Positions 36,763 to 48,440 of a DNA stretch of 64,000 nt are shown in pieces (position 1 is the stretch's first letter; the number at the start of each line of letters is the position of its first letter). The notes below the pieces were generated by a model, which saw only the letters and a list, made by a program, of their open reading frames with translations, had not been told where the DNA came from and did no database searches. A program made the position numbers and the translations under genes. This stretch comes from Telmatactis stephensoni (lineage: Eukaryota > Cnidaria > Anthozoa > Actiniaria > Isophelliidae): contig JALIZF010001914.1 of assembly GCA_029948255.1 (NCBI GenBank), positions 868,001 through 932,000 of the forward strand. Reading direction: 5' to 3'.

Positions 36763-37290
36763 GGAGTATATGAGAGTACCGAGGAGTTCATGGAAGTGCA
36801 TGAGAGTGTATGGAAGTGAATGAGAGTATATGAGGGTATATGGAAGTGCATGAGAGTATGTGAGTACATGGGAGTTCATGGGAGTTCATAGGAGTACATT
36901 AAAGAGCATGAGGATGCATGGGAGGACATGGGAATACATGGAGTGTATGGGAGTATGAGGGAGTTCATGGGAGTACACGATGAGAGTTTGTGGAAGTGCA
37001 TGGGTGTGTATGGGAGTGCATACATGGGAGTATGTAGGGTTGCATGGAGTATAGGAGAGTTATGGTAGTATATGGGAGTACACAGGATTACATTGGAGTA
37101 TTTGAGAGTACATGGGAGTACACGGGAGTTCACTGGAGTGGATGACAGTGCATGGGAGTGCATGGCCGTGCATTGGAGGCATGGGAATATGTGGGAGTAC
37201 ATGGAAGAACACAAGAAAGCATGGGAGTATGTGGGGAGCGAGTGTACTAGGGAACGTGTATGGGAGTGCATGTGAGAACATGGAGGTACA
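36763..37290. repeat. 10-bp minisatellite GAGTACATGG, right block
   Basis: Same repeat, same strand and same period as 31374-31669. The array continues in register across the inserted element if the element and one TAT are removed. Confidence 0.85.
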
Positions 37291-38763
37291 GGCTTACTGT
37301 ATTTTACGAAACGAAACGAAACGAAATCTGCATGTACTTTACGAAATCTGTCTTTTACAAAACCTGTTATAAATATTAGGTTAAATCATATTCAGGTTCA
37401 TACGATCATAACAACAACCGGCCGACATCATTTATGCATGAGACTTGTCTACTTTGAATTCTCTGATCTTAAGATGCAGTATTCGAGGTAATCTTCCAAT
37501 GCATATTCTCTAAGAAGGAGAGAATTATCGGCTTTTCCGTCATGCGAACCTTTGTCGCCATCTTGGCGGCTGATTTGCAAAAAGGAGAAACCGCATGCGA
37601 GGCAAGTGCGGTTTACTTACTAGTTGCGAAAATTACGAGCTTTGCTGTAAAGATTCGAATCTTTGGAGTTAAAGCTGGTGAAATAATATGTCTTAAAACC
37701 ATGAACCCAGAGTGAACACGCAATGATTTCTGGGAATGAGCGCACTCCTATGTACTTTGGGTCACATACGAATCCTGAAATTAACAAGTTAACATCAAGG
37801 CCTTGGTTTGTCCTCTTGCAATGACTGAAGTAGGTATACAACTATTTCAAAAAGCGTTGTCGCGGTTCAGAGCAAAAACGTCAAGCAAAGACCGAAATGA
37901 ATGCTGGTTTTATGCCGGTATGTAATGTTTCAAATCAAACTTGTTTTTAACTAATTACAAAATGTGAGCATTTTTACGTGCTTGTTAGTATAGTAGAACA
38001 AAAAGACATTGTTCAGAGTAATCCACATATTCTTTGTTTTTGTTGTTTTCACAAATCGCAAGCTTCGTCACCACAGGAAACCCAGAGTACTTTATTAATT
38101 CCTTAATTCCTTTACCTAAAGCCGGGCTCCCTGTGATCCACTTGGAAGCACGTGATCAACGGAAATGATGAGCATGAGTTGGATGGCTTTTGGCTGAGGT
38201 TTTTCTACTTTTATGCCGGTTTACTACTTGTTTGTGGGAAATACATGTTGGTAAGTGGTTATAAATTGTATTAGTAATATTGTGCGTTTTACAATTATGT
38301 GATTTTATGCCGATAAATCAATCGAAGTACCGATTCAGCAGAAGGCGAAATGGCGCCAAATTCTGTACCTTCGTAGTGCTCAGTTTGTGATCAATTAAGT
38401 GTAGTTCGGTAGTTCCTTCCTCTTCTAGAAAGATTTCCATTCTAAGTGCATTTAATAAAAGCGTTCAACTATACGGTGTTCGATGGAATAGTTCTTCGTC
38501 GTTGCTTTATTATGAGCACGTTTGTCCTTTAATGAGAGTAACTAAAATACGAGCCTGTGTGTGCGAGCCGCGAGCCTATTTTTGCGAGTCTTCAATATAA
38601 ACGTAAAATGCTGTATTTTTGAGACATTTATTGGTAATAAATTGCTACGAGACACATATAAACCTAAATTAAGCTTACTACTGCTTGAAGTCTTCTTGGG
38701 TTTGGACAACTGATGGTGGACATCGCCGACTTCCGAGAAACGAACGCCATTAATGTTCAGCGG
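37291..38763. other. Spacer without recognised gene
   Basis: Contains a short (CGAAA)n tract near 37308-37326 and otherwise unique AT-rich sequence. Several short open frames have no motif. Confidence 0.4.
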
Positions 38764-38765
38764 TA

Positions 38766-38796
<31 letters not shown>

Positions 38797-40235
38797 CACG
38801 TATCGTCCAGGAGCTAGAAACTCGTTCAAAATACGAACGTGTGTGAACAACATAAATTAATTATAACTTGGAAACATAATATAGAAAAAAATGGTATGAA
38901 ATTATCAATAGTTATAGAAAATAAATTGAACTGAAGAATCTAAAGAATGGCTTTCTTAAGGTTGCTTTTGAATTCAGTTAGACTCGCTGCATTATGAACT
39001 TTGTTGGGAAGACTATTCCAACCGTTAGCAGCCATATAGCTAAATGATTTTTTCTTCCATAATAAGTTAAACCTAGGTATAGCTAGCTTATATCCATCTC
39101 CCCTGAGATTATAATGTGTTTTTCTAAAGCTAAAAAGATTCTTTATATACTGAGGACCATCTCCATATAAACTCTTATAAAGTAATACCATTGACTGATA
39201 GATACGTCGTTTCTTGAGATTAGATAGTTCGACGGTACTTAATATCTGCTCATATGGAACAGTTTTACCATAGCCTAACACAGATCTAAGAATATAATAA
39301 TTAGCGTTATCTAGTCGGTCGCTTTGAACTTTACCTAAACCTAGCATTAAAGGACCACAGTATTCTAGGTGTGGAAGAATAAACGCCTTGTATAGCATAA
39401 TCATCTTATCGATGGGCAAAGATCTTCTAATTCGCCTCAAAGCAGCAGCCTTAGCATAAGCTTTCTTAAGTTGCTCAGAGATGTGGATCTTAAAATTAAG
39501 TTTACTATCCAGGGTTACCCCCAGGATCTTAACATTATTAGTAATGTCTATCTTAGTGCTGTCCAAATAAAGTCCATAGTCGTACTTGCATGGGCCAACG
39601 GAGAATGCCTGTGTTTTGCTGTTGTTGACATTCAGGTGGTTACTTCTGAACCAGGACGATAACGTCTTCAGATCTTTGTTGACCACAAACTCCAGCACAG
39701 TTGGAGAGACATCAGCACCATAACTTGTGGTATCATCAGCATAAAGTCTGAGTGAGACGTTTGGGACGCTGTAGTTTACATCATTGATAAAGATATTGAA
39801 CAGAAGAGGACCCAATAAAGAACCCTGTGGCACGCCAGTTTTGACGGTGCTGTAGCTAGAAACCACACCCTTGACTCTGACTCGCTGTTTCCTTTCCAGG
39901 AGATAAGATGTCATTAGATCTAATGCTGGTTGGGAGAAGCCATAGGCTCGTAGTTTTGCAAGCAACAATCGATGGTTGATAGAGTCAAATGCTTTGCTTA
40001 AATCAACAGCCACAGCAATAACAGCTTCTCTGTCGTCAAGGCTTTCTCTCCAATCCTCAGTCATCTTTAAGAGGGCAGTGCAGCATGAGTGAGTCTTAAG
40101 GAAGCCAGATAGGTTCAAAGAAAGATGAGGTTGTATAGCATCGTAAATTTGGTCATACAAAACTTTTTCACAGATTTTAGATATCGCTGGTAGAATGGAG
40201 ATCGGCCGATAGTTGGATTTCTGTGTATAGCCAAG
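38764..40235 (-). mobile_element. 5'-truncated CR1-like LINE with intact partial reverse transcriptase
   Basis: Read on the minus strand the element starts inside the reverse transcriptase at NYRPISILPAISK (about 40235) and runs through an open frame to a stop at 38940, then to an (ATT)n tail (38764-38792). Visible RT motifs are VDLSKAFDSINH, TGVPQGSLLGPLLF, YADDTT (catalytic) and ILGVTLDSKLNF, followed by the usual C-terminal KKRRIYQSMVLLYKSLYG region. The first fingers, endonuclease and ORF1 are absent, so it is dead on arrival. The 406 uninterrupted codons suggest a recent insertion. Confidence 0.9.
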
Positions 40236-40240
40236 TCATC

Positions 40241-41348
40241 CTATGAGCCAAGTCCTTCATATATGGAACATAAGGGTATTTGCACAGGGAGCCCGGGAAG
40301 AAAGCATGCTTGCATTTTGTTTCAATGGTATACCTATAATGTAAGCTATTTATCGTCTACGTCTCGCGTTTTTAGGACAGCAGAAATGCTAATTTCCTAA
40401 CAAGATCCAATATATTTGAAACAGTTCTTTGGTTACAATTTTTTCTCGCAGTTGGATCAAGAGCTTTAATATAGTGAACAATTTGAGGTATGCATGAACG
40501 ATTATTTGACTGCGTCATACCATATGACCAGCTCTAGGGGCCTTCTTTTCTTTTGTTTTCGCTTTAGCCAGTATATCAAGGGAATATAAAGAATAATACA
40601 TTCCAGAATTCCGCATATTAGCTCAGCAAAATCTCTGAAATTTTCATGTGGCCCGATCGAAACTTTGTTCACCTTTCGGACCAGTTCGAATCGTTTAATG
40701 CATAATAGCGAAAAAAGGGCACAAAAGGGGTGTTAAATTAGTAAAAATACGAAAATAATCCAGTAATTCCAAGGCAAAAGTGTTAAATTAAAGAAAAACT
40801 AAGTGAAACCTTACCTTGTATTCCTCCATCTTGTCTCAAAGATAAACCTAGACTATAATTTACATGTTTTGGCGCGAAATTATATTTATGGCACAAAAAA
40901 GGCTCGTGGCTCGCATACAGAGGCTCGGGCTCGCAGGCTCGCAATTTAGCAACCCCCTCCTTTAATTGTGGTTAAAGATTTGTGATAAATTTCTTTTCTT
41001 AAAAGTGTATGTGTAACATTGGCGAGCAGAATAAAGTATTCTTGTTTTGTTGGAATAGTTTTTGGGGAATTTAGTCTACTAAAGTCTACTAACAATTTGG
41101 AGCAACGATTTGGCGCCAACTTGACGAGTTCCCACACAATTGAAAATTTACAAGTTTCCTTGCAGTTTTAACTTGCAAAACTTAAAAAAATAGACCTCTA
41201 TGAGGCCATGTGGTTACTGGCCTCAAATCCAAATATAGATATAGACACATTTCAAGGCCTGTCCCTGGTTGGGGATGGGGGTAGGGGTTTACTTCGACTA
41301 GTGCATACACACACACCGACTTTGTCCTAGTGCTCTTGGTAAGTTTAT
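40241..41348. other. Spacer between LINE and TTAA element
   Basis: Unique sequence. CTCGTGGCTCGCATACAGAG-like GCGAGCC repeats at 40895-40945 are the inverse of a similar cluster at 38545-38590 on the other side of the LINE. No gene is seen. Confidence 0.4.
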
Positions 41349-42167
41349 TTAAGGTATCAGGAGGGGTTGGGGACCTCTACTCGCGCGAACTGAAATTATG
41401 CGCCAGCTTTGTAAAATATTTCAGTAAAAGTATATATTTTTATGAAACTGAATAAATGTAGTTTTTGAAAATTAATTCAAAATTTTTAATCTTTAAAATC
41501 TCCAAACGATATTGCAACTTATGCGCGTTTTGACCGTGCTTCATTTGTAAAGTCCAAATCTGTGAGGATTGTCATTTCAGCAGTAAAAAACACGTTAGCA
41601 GACTCTTAATACGTTAATCTCAAAAACAGTGTCTGGGATTTATTCATACTGCTTTAGATCGGCCGCTTTTGAGTCTTAAATATCGATGTTTGAATTTACC
41701 AAGTACAAGTGTACAAACCAAACAATATCTCAACAACGAAGCCGAAAATCTAAAATTGCTGGCACTGTTTTTTCGTTCAAGCTTTGATTGATAATTGTGG
41801 AAAATTTGAAATCAAACCGTTTAATTACAAGGAAATTAGAGCGCTTTAAAAGGACAATTTTTCCTCTTTCAAAAATGCCGGATAAATGCGTTTATTCATT
41901 CGGGCCAGAAAGCCACAGGGGTGTTTACACAACACCTGAGATCTGTCAGTGCGTTGTCATCCTACCTGGCCATTCTCAAAGTTCCTAGCCATTATTGCAT
42001 AGTAATGAGAGTCTTGCGGTCATTCGTAGCAGAGGTCAACTGTTTTACAGCAAGCCAACCAAGGTTAGTGTTCTCTTTCTTGAAATACTCATTCACATTA
42101 GAATTTGGTTCTGACTTTGAAATCCCAAACTGTTTTAGATAAAATTACAAAGCGAGACTAGATAAAT

Positions 42168-43038
42168 ATGCCAAGAAGAAGAAGAGGAGCAGATAGAGGA
42201 GTGGAAACAAGCCCGGAAAATTTACCGCGGGAATCTATGATTGCAGAAATGAGAGCGAATGGGTAAGTATCATAACAAAACGAATTGCACAGCCTTGTCA
42301 ATTATCTTACGGGCCATTAGATGCAACTTTATAACGCTTGTGAGTAAAAGATATTCATGATTTGTTTCAATTAGATTTGACGGCGAAGTGTTTGCTGAAA
42401 ACCTTGAAGCAAGCACTTATCAAAGGAAAAGACGCGGGAAACCGGCGAGACTAAACCGGTATTTCCACTACTGTACTTGGGCACACGCATTGATGGTAAA
42501 TTTGTGATACACATTCGAATTAAAAATTCAGTTTTATATGGATGAAACATGTCGTTGCAACTAAAACCTTCTTCTCTTCATAGCGAAAGAAAATTGGCCC
42601 GGATTCAGCAGAAAACACGTTCCCGCCGAGTGTCCTGGCATTCATACGGGACATTGTACCAGGAAACATCAAGGGTGAATTTCGTGAGGTACATAATCTC
42701 AATTACATTTTTTCAGTGGTGAAAATGTTTTCGATTTTTGGAAGTTTACATTATTCGATCTACGGACTTGCACTGACATTGTCTGCTGGCAAATCTATAC
42801 AAATGAAATGTCCTTCGTATCTTCAAGCCTCAATCAAGATTATTGCTTTTCAGCATGGGTACTTGGTTTTCGATGCTGGAATTCTGCAAAGCATTGGAAT
42901 TGCCAAGCTGGTAGCTGCGGTAATTTTTGTCTTGTACTTGAGACAACGTACTTGAATCCAACAGAGAAATAGCTGATCCATCAATGTACAAATATGTTCA
43001 AGTTATACATTTGTTTCTAGGTATTCTTCCAAGAGTGA
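42168..43038 (+). CDS. Hypothetical 134-aa protein carried by the TTAA element
   Basis: Five exons with good splice sites join in frame: 42168-42262, 42375-42495, 42584-42688, 42854-42919, 43021-43038. The protein starts MPRRRRGADRG, has a basic patch (QRKRRGKPARLNRY) around residue 53 and a C-terminal half with AFIRDIVPGNIKGEF and LVFDAGILQSIGIAKL. No family is recognised. A basic, possibly DNA-binding accessory protein is inference only. It runs opposite to the transposase gene. The stop codon in the last, 18-base exon is contributed by the end of a MITE (43034-43168), so the original C-terminus may have been longer. Confidence 0.5.
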
Positions 43039-43168
43039 TTTTCATCTGACTGTGTAAGAAAAACGACTATTTAGTTGGTACATGTTGGTAAAGAACAAAA
43101 TAAAATAGATTCAGAGTGTAGCAACAACAATAGTTTGCCAATTCTTTCACAGTCAAATGAAAATCACT
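43034..43168. repeat. Foldback MITE (AGTGATTTTCATC ends)
   Basis: AGTGATTTTCATCTGACTGTG and its inverse bound 135 bp. Same family as 6950-7106. It overlaps the last codons of the 134-aa gene. Confidence 0.65.
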
Positions 43169-43351
43169 AATATTTCATTCACGGATTTCTTGCCTTCAGA
43201 TGTAAATGTACATATACCTTTCCTACTTTTTGTACTTGAACAGTTTTCATCCATAAAACAAATATTAGAAAATAATTTGTAATAATCAGATGAGAAGAAA
43301 ACAATGGAATTATAGTTTACTAATGTGTAAAAAACACTATTGTACACTTTT

Positions 43352-43476
43352 AGAGTGAAGACATAAACCCGTGAAACAGAATCTATTAGTCAAGGTGTAG
43401 TTGTCAAAAAGATACAAAAGAAAACAAAGGAATTAGACTATTAACTCTTATTTCATGGGTTAAATGACTTCACTCT
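43352..43476. repeat. Foldback MITE (AGAGTGAAGAC ends)
   Basis: AGAGTGAAGACATAAACCC and inverted AGAGTGAAGTCATTTAACCC, with CGTGAAACAG / ATTTCATGG pairing inside. Related ends to 6810-6946 (AGAGCGATA...CCGTGAAA). Confidence 0.6.
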
Positions 43477-43694
43477 GTGTTCCTTTTATAGTAATTATAA
43501 CTCACTATGATCTTCAATTATGAATGTCTTAGTTTTATTAGTGTATATGAAATTTTTATCTATTTATTTACAGATATCCTGTGCTTATAATAAATATATA
43601 ACATTGATATGAAACAGATTGTAGCCCAACACTAATCTCAGTAACATTCAGTCACTGACACTGACAATTATACAAATATAGATCTAGCAATTAA

Positions 43695-44662
43695 GGTATC
43701 AGGGTACCCCTAGCGACCGGTGTGCGTTCAACTCTATATTGCGCCAAAACTTTTAGTCTAAACCCCATTAAAGTATACATTTTTAGAAAGCTGAATAAAT
43801 GTAGAAACTATTTCTATCATTTTTATCGTAAAATAATTTTTTCCTTTTAGGTTACAGCGAATTATTCAAATTTTCACTGAGGTGTCTTCGCGGAGTTGCT
43901 GGTCAATCAATATTGATCCGAAAACAATGTTTACTATCTTTCTGAGATCATGAGATATCACTTGTCAAAAGTGTGTCTCAGATTTTTGATTAGTTGCCCC
44001 GTTCTTCTGTTATACGTTCCTAAAGTTACAACACCGCCAAAATAGCTGTATCCGATACAAAACAGACGTTAACTTTGGAATGGAGCAAAAAGTCAAAAAT
44101 CTGAGACACACTTTTAAAGAACAACTATCGAAGACGACCTCTGATTTCAGATGAATCCATTAAAATCCCTTTGACCGGGAACTCAAAATACATGGCTAAT
44201 TGAACGTAAATTCACTTCAAAGAAAAACACAAAAATGTGTTTTGGAGCAAAGAAGCGGGTTTGTTGATACAAGGGGATTATAACACATAATAATCTTGCC
44301 TGATGACAGCTGAAGTAAAGGGCAACCAAAATCTTGTTACGTTTCTCACACAAATGGCGGGAAGTCAAGGCAATTTGATCCCATTGAACTTTGGCTCTTG
44401 TTGAATAATCTTTTTACAAAGGTTTCGATAGTTTAGACAAATATATTCTTCATCCACAAGCTCTCTTGATGACAGGTCAATTGACAAGTGATGTCAACAG
44501 ATAATTGCCAGGGATTTTGCCAGTTTTTCGTTTATAACTCGCTATTAATAATCGCTAGTGAAATAATTTTTTCACTAAATCATAGCTTATTGTGTATTCT
44601 ATCAGAAAATGTAAAAAAGTAAAAATCGACCCATTTGAGAAACTTTGGGGTACCCTGATACC
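43695..44662. mobile_element. 968-bp non-autonomous TTAA element nested in the larger one
   Basis: GGTATCAGGGTACCCC is inverted at the two ends and TTAA flanks both (43691-43694 and 44663-44666). The first nine bases are those of the surrounding element. The motif AGTATACATTTTTAGAAAGC followed by TGAATAAATGTAG also matches its subterminal region. GTCTCAGATTTTT / AATCTGAGACACAC form a second inverted pair inside. No open frame. Confidence 0.8.
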
Positions 44663-44989
44663 TTAAAACTATTACTGAAATTATGAAATTTTTAACAAAT
44701 GAAAAACTTTATTCTCAAATGTAGTAAATGCTAAACTGGAAAATAAACTTTTTAGGTTGATCATGCAAAACATGTACTTTCTATTTTTATACTTTGAAAA
44801 AGTTTCCTTGTCAATTTTAAAATTTCAAGGTTCATAGCTGCCTTACAAATAAATAAACTGAAAAAACAAAACAAAACAAAAAACAATGTTTCCCTGAAGA
44901 CTTTTCAGGTTTTCTCTTCTTTGAGGCACTTCTCTGAGGCACTGGCAGGTTTTTCTTCTATGAGGTACTGGCAGGCTTTGCTTTTTTTT

Positions 44990-45190
44990 TGCAGCCCTCG
45001 AAGGTTTTTTTTCTTTGCTGCACTTGCAGGGTTTTTTTTCTTTGTTGCACTTGCAGGGTTTTTTTTCTTTGCTGCACTTGCAGGTTATTTTTTCTTTGCT
45101 GCACTTGCAGGTTTTTTTTTCTTTGCTGCACTTGCAGGGTTTTTTTTCTTTGCTGCACTTGCAGGGATTTTTTTCTTTGAAGCACTAGTT
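44990..45190. repeat. 27-28-bp minisatellite in the transposase tail
   Basis: Seven to eight units of GCACTTGCAGG, (T)8-9, CTTTGCT on the plus strand, coding for AAKKKPAS or LQVQQRKK on the minus strand depending on frame. Unit length alternates between 27 and 28, so the frame changes inside the array. Confidence 0.8.
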
Positions 45191-45731
45191 TGCTTTTTCT
45201 TACGTGGCTGATGGCTGCCATGAAATGCTTGGGATTTGTAGGTTGTTCCCTCTGCATGGACAAATGCATCTTCTTTGCTTAAGTGTTCTTCTTTTTACGG
45301 TGGGTTTTGGTGGAAGTTGAAGCATGATAGTTGCTTTGGTATATTCTCTGCTTATCAATCTTTTCCCACGACAGCTTCATTGCTTCTGTGACTTTAATTG
45401 ACAGACTTGGTATCAACTCTGAATACGTCTTTGTGAAGCCATTGTTGAATTGCAGTACTCCAAGGCTAATGGCTGTACTTATCTCAGTTGGACTGTTTGA
45501 CATATCCTTTGTGGACATACTCCAAATAATGTGGTGTAATGACTCATTGGCATTCTGGCTCATGCAATTTTCACAGCCTGAAAGGAAGGCCTCATTGCCA
45601 AGGAGGTCAAATATTGGCTGGACAACCTCAACAATGGCTGGACACAATGGTTTTTTTATAGGCTTGTGTAGGTTGGTTCCATTTGCCAGATCTTTTTGGT
45701 AAGTGCACCAAGAGCTGGATCCCTTGGGACA

Positions 45732-47285
45732 GGTTAATTTCTAAATTTAAGTTCATTAAATAATTTAGATGCTGAATCTTGAAAAGTTCCTGTCGTTAAG
45801 GGTATAGTAAGTTGTGGGGCTATGCTTGAGCGTAGCTGTCTCTCTGGTGCATGCCTCTCTAATGGAAGATATTCTGGCCACGATGAGTTAAACATGGCTT
45901 GGTGAGCAGATCGAAGTAAATGAAATTGAGTTCTCTCTTTAGTTGGAAGCCATCCTAACTTCATGACATCTTCTTCTGTAGCAAAGTGATTGGTGACAAA
46001 GCTTGCTGCAGAGTTTTGTACTTTCTGGATCTTTTTCTGTAAGTATGCAGGAAGTGGATAGCATACTATATCATTGAAGTGTAGCCTTGAAAGAACCAGG
46101 CTTTCAGCTAGTTGCTTCTTTATATGAAATGGTGCCAGATTTCGTATTTTCCGTAGTGTTGACAAGACACCATAACACGATGATTGCACATACTTTACGT
46201 GATCTGACCATTTGAGATTTTCATCAAACCAAGTACCCAGGAGCTTGAATGTCTTTACTCTCTCTACTGTTTGACCTTTTATTTTAAGAGATGGTGTAAA
46301 CTCTTCGAGACCATGCGTCCGTGACATCTGCTGTGTTGACACTAACATTTGCTTGGTCTTCTTTTCATTTAGTAATAAATTAGTTTCAATCGCCCAATTT
46401 TCAAGTGCTGAGAATGTTGTTTCCATCTTGTGTGTACAGGTCCTAAGATCTGTGGGTGCACTATGACTGTAGAACATAGTGTCATCTGCATACTGGAAAC
46501 AAGTGCAATTCGCGTCGTCCTGGAGGTCGTTGACATATAGGTTAAACAGGACGGGTCCCAATATTGAGCCCTGAGACACTCCAAACTCGATGTCCACTAG
46601 ATCTGACTGTCTATCATTAACTTGCACAAACTGGTTTCTTCCTGTTAGGTAGCTAAGTACCCAGTTCAAAGATTTGCGCGAGAATCCAATTGAGTGAAGC
46701 TTCTTCAACACGGTTGAAAAGTCCACCGTATCGAACGCCTTGGAGAAGTCAGCGAAAGTGATGAGTGTTACTTCTCCTTTCTTCATAGCCCGAACTATAT
46801 CATCTCGTATTCGTAATAGAACGGTTGTTGTTGAATGTCCTTTGCGATAACCAGAGATGTTGTTGTTCAATACTTTCTGCTGACTGATGTATTCCAACAG
46901 CTGATGAAGAACAAGGCGTTCGTACACTTTAGACAGCGCAGGTAAGATGGCAATAGGTCTAAAGTCGTCAGTCTTTGATGGAACATCTGTTTTCGGTATC
47001 GGAGAAACACGCGCACATTTCCAAGGATCAGGAAATCTTTGATATGAGATAAAGCCATTGATGATGTGTGTCAGTGGTGAAGCTATCTGCTCGGCAACGA
47101 GTTTCAGGTATTTCACAGCTATTTGATCAGGTCCCGTTTAACAGTCATTCCTCATTGTAGTTAACTGCTTCAATACCTCTCCATGGGTGATAGGACACAA
47201 AGTAAAAGACCTGGAAGAGCAGTTGTCAGGAAGTTCCTTCTCAAGAAGGTCTTTTGACTTTTCATCGATGATTTGAGAATGTTCT
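45732..47285 (-). mobile_element. 5'-truncated LINE inserted in the Mutator-like gene
   Basis: The reverse transcriptase reads from about 47285 (SFTLCPITHGEVLKQL) through one in-frame TAA at 47136-47138 and then openly to a stop at 45734. Motifs: RPIAILPALSKVYERL, FADFSKAFDTVDF, FGVSQGSILGPVLFNLY, QYADDTMF and LLGTWFDENLKWSDH. The 3' end is almost at the stop codon, with no long tail. The left junction is placed only to within about 50 bases, and no clear target duplication was found. Confidence 0.8.
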
Positions 47286-48440
47286 GCCCAGCTATTATGA
47301 TGAACGGGAGCTGGGAGACCCATTATTCCGAATAACTTCTCAGCAGCACTGTGTCCTCGACCAATTGAACGTAATCCAAGTACAGCTAAGCAGTTTATTT
47401 CAAAAAACTTGCCCTGTTTATCTGAAGTGGGGAACATTGAATTGAAATTACAGTTCTCGTTTGTACATTGTATAGTCCAGTAGGTTCCCAGTCCTTGTCT
47501 CTTTGAAGTTTCTTCTAATAACTGGATGCTAGAACCACAGAATTTACAAGATACTAGAGCTTGTAATTGTTCGTTCAATTGGGCTCCATTCACGATCGAG
47601 AGTCTTGGTGTTGTTAATTCTTGTCGGTCGCGGCGGTCACCATCTTGTGATGCTGTAGTCTTGGAGATTTCATTTGGCAGCTTTTTTGAGCTGGCACAAA
47701 GCTCCCTTAAGCTGGGATCTTCCTGATCATGAAATTCCTCAGGCCATTGCTTCCTCTGCTCAAAATAAGAACCTTTGTCCGAAGTGGCAAGAAGTGACCT
47801 TCGGTCCAAAGGGAATGGTCGTTTTGCCTCCTTTGCCGCAGAACCAACAAGTGATTTTCGCTTTGAGACGGCATGGAAACAACTTATAAAATAATTACAT
47901 TTTAAACTATACACAATTGAAAAGATTGAAATTTTAAAATATATACACGTTTAAAGGCCTTCTAGTAACTGCTTAGAGTGTTGTATCGATACTACTGTGA
48001 ACTAAACCATGATGGCTTCATGTCAAAACCGTTTCTAGGCAACCTTGTGCCGGTGACAGATTGCTAATTAACTGATGACAATAAGTTTCCGGAAGAGTTT
48101 TGGTCACGATATTTATTTTCATCAATTTATCGCGATTAAAAATTCTTAATCGATTTTTTTTTAGCCAATATCAAAGATGATATTGCATTCTTCCCAATAA
48201 AAGAAAAAACAATTTTTGGAAATTTTTGTCTCACCAACCCCTCCTGATACCTTAAATTTCTACATAAGCAAAATGAAAAACTGAAGTACTGTATAAAATG
48301 TAACAGAACCATTGAGAAATATAAATCATGTTCAACCTGCCTTCGCATCTTTAACTAGTAAATGTATATTGTAAACACAATTGGAAACAAACAAAATTTC
48401 AACCAAACATATCTTTCTAAAACTCGAAACAATCAATTAA

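Larger units (their letters stand above)
44958..47914 (-). pseudogene. Mutator-like transposase gene (PF20700 type) interrupted by a LINE
   Basis: The N-terminal piece (47914 to about 47286) has a four-cysteine zinc site (SCKFCGSS and QCTNENCNF) and FEINCLAVLGLRSIGRGHSA with GLPAPVHHNSW, both typical of this family. The C-terminal piece resumes near 45731 with CPKGSSSWCTYQKD, then CMSQNANESLHHIIW, the family's C-terminal signature. A frameshift in an A run near 45292 separates this from a lysine-rich tail (EGTTYKSQAFHG, then AAKKKPAS repeats) ending near 44958. The central roughly 200 residues that should carry most of the catalytic acidic residues are missing, replaced by a LINE in the same sense. 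The protein cannot be active as it stands. Confidence 0.75.
41353..48251. mobile_element. 6.9-kb TTAA-flanked transposon encoding a Mutator-like (PF20700-type) protein
   Basis: GGTATCAGGAGGGGTTGG at 41353 is inverted at 48251, and TTAA flanks both ends (41349-41352 and 48252-48255). Inside are a plus-strand five-exon 134-aa gene (42168-43038), a nested relative (43695-44662), and a minus-strand transposase gene (47914 to about 44958) broken by a LINE. TTAA targets are typical of piggyBac and Kolobok elements, whereas the protein matches what Pfam calls a Mutator-like transposase. The superfamily is therefore unsettled; Kolobok-like is my inference. The subterminal segment AAGTATATATTTTTATGAAA / CTGAATAAATGTAG recurs near the left end of the nested relative. 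Confidence 0.75.

Noticed and set aside
36876..37372. Open frames on both strands over the right minisatellite block
   Set aside because: Same 10-bp repeat artefact as the left block.
38118..40300. Inverted GCCGGGCTCCCTGTG at 38118 and about 40290 around the LINE
   Set aside because: Only about 14 bases match, with no flanking duplication, and a second inverted pair (38545/40940) overlaps it out of register, so a transposon boundary is not supported.
44921..45211. Phe-rich plus-strand frame over the minisatellite
   Set aside because: Shadow of the AAKKKPAS-coding repeat on the other strand.
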